A stretch of 64,000 nt of DNA from Lutibacter agarilyticus (lineage in GTDB: Bacteria > Bacteroidota > Bacteroidia > Flavobacteriales > Flavobacteriaceae), in NCBI RefSeq assembly GCF_900188235.1, contig NZ_FZNT01000006.1, forward strand, positions 186,001 through 250,000, read 5' to 3'. A program made the translations under genes and the position numbers. Numbering within the stretch: position 1 is the stretch's first letter; every line of letters begins with the position of its first letter. Below are positions 63,580 to 64,000 of this stretch, one piece after another. The notes below the pieces were generated by a model. That model worked only from the letters and a program-made list of their open reading frames with translations, ran no database searches and was not told the DNA's origin.

Positions 63580-64000
63580 TTATTCTAATTTGAATTTAAC
63601 AGTAATTTCACTTTCAACTTTAATTTTCTCAAACTCTATATCAATCGGCTTGAATTTGGTTTCTTTTAAACTACTCATTCCTCTGATTCGTATTCCTGCA
63701 ACTCTACCTTGTAATTGATTAGAAATATTGCCTAAATCTGAAATGAAAATTGCATTTCCAACTTTCTGATTTAATGGATTTGTCATTGAAATTGCGTTTA
63801 ATTTTGCTTTTTTAATTGCTTTAGATTTTAATTCAAGTTTCAAATTTTCAATTTTAGAATACTCGGTTTTCTCAAGAAGAACATTTGAAATATTGATATT
63901 TTCTAATTCCATTATCACTTTTCCCGCAGTCAAAGCATCAAAGACTAATAATGAATAAGCTTTACTTTTTAAAACATCTTGCTGTTTAAGGAAGTATTTT
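63580..64000 (-). CDS. SIMPL-domain (DUF541) protein, partial
   Basis: The frame is open to the right edge, so the N-terminus is missing. SLLVFDALTAGKVIMELENINISN and KLELKSKAIKKAKLNAISM are the typical DUF541/SIMPL core of periplasmic or envelope proteins. An inserted QLQGRVAGIRIRG recalls TonB-plug wording, but no receptor is present. Belongs to C44. Confidence 0.72.
   Translation of the reverse strand, partial: KYFLKQQDVLKSKAYSLLVFDALTAGKVIMELENINISNVLLEKTEYSKIENLKLELKSKAIKKAKLNAISMTNPLNQKVGNAIFISDLGNISNQLQGRVAGIRIRGMSSLKETKFKPIDIEFEKIKVESEITVKFKLE

Noticed and set aside
17586..64000. CRISPR array
   Set aside because: The repeats are 120-127 bp palindromes with 0.4-2.8 kb gene-bearing units between them, not 23-47 bp repeats with short spacers.
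17586..64000. Integron integrase or attI in the window
   Set aside because: No tyrosine recombinase was found; the only recombinases are the two IS110 DEDD proteins. It may lie beyond the right edge.
17586..64000. Prophage or conjugative element
   Set aside because: No capsid, portal, terminase, relaxase or conjugation genes are present.

Overview
The window is low-GC Bacteroidota DNA, most likely from a member of the Flavobacteriaceae. The housekeeping proteins (HisS, FolE, KdsB, ValS, MurB, a NifS-like desulfurase) have that character, lipoproteins with MKK...C signals and DUF1573, DUF2752 and CD225 proteins are common, and -7 boxes of the form TAnnTTTG precede some genes. No rRNA, tRNA or CRISPR was seen.

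Region 1 (1-17.5 kb) is ordinary core genome on both strands: a YihY/BrkB protein (cut by the left edge), kdsB, hisS, folE, small membrane and lipoproteins, CD225 and DUF2752 proteins, a phosphatase-like protein, an Smr-domain protein, a cysteine desulfurase, murB, an aminotransferase, a PDZ/aspartyl protease, a DUF1573 protein and valS. A 0.9 kb gap at 9.6-10.5 kb holds degenerate REP-like repeats.

Region 2 (17.58-64.0 kb, running off the right edge) is completely different. It is an array of 43 complete cassettes plus one cut by the edge. Almost every cassette carries one gene or one small operon, nearly all on the minus strand. The cassettes are separated by 44 copies (one truncated, two interrupted) of a 120-127 bp imperfect palindrome that starts AACGG or AACG and ends GTT. 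In nearly every cassette the two outermost 9-14 bases are complementary to each other and private to that cassette (for example GTTGCCTGTA ... TACAGGCAAC), while the palindrome between cassettes is shared. This is the architecture of integron attC sites and gene cassettes (RYYYAAC ... GTTRRRY). The four palindrome families show compensatory base changes in their arms. No integrase or attI is in the window; from gene direction they should lie beyond base 64000. Otherwise this is an integrase-less attC cluster.

Cassette contents are typical of a defence and stress reservoir: ParDE and HigBA toxin-antitoxin pairs, a Fic protein, a CD-NTase with a membrane partner (CBASS-like, with a possible -1 frameshift), a HEPN-like protein, a GHKL ATPase-nuclease, a SEFIR protein, a two-TIR plus membrane protein operon, a single-chain PARIS-like AAA-DUF4435 protein, a KAP NTPase and a TrlF-like ATPase. 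The rest are mostly small lipoproteins and membrane proteins. Two cassettes have no gene; these and several others share a non-coding module rich in degenerate TTGAAACGGA repeats.

Two IS110-family elements (about 1.24 kb each) sit at the same position inside two attC-like sites. Their 5' leaders fold like a bridge RNA. The first loop carries AACGGG and CTTATAAG, matching the attC end AACGGGCTTTTATAAG, and the second loop carries TTGGAATAC, matching the right end of the element. The elements thus appear to be programmed to target the cassette recombination sites.
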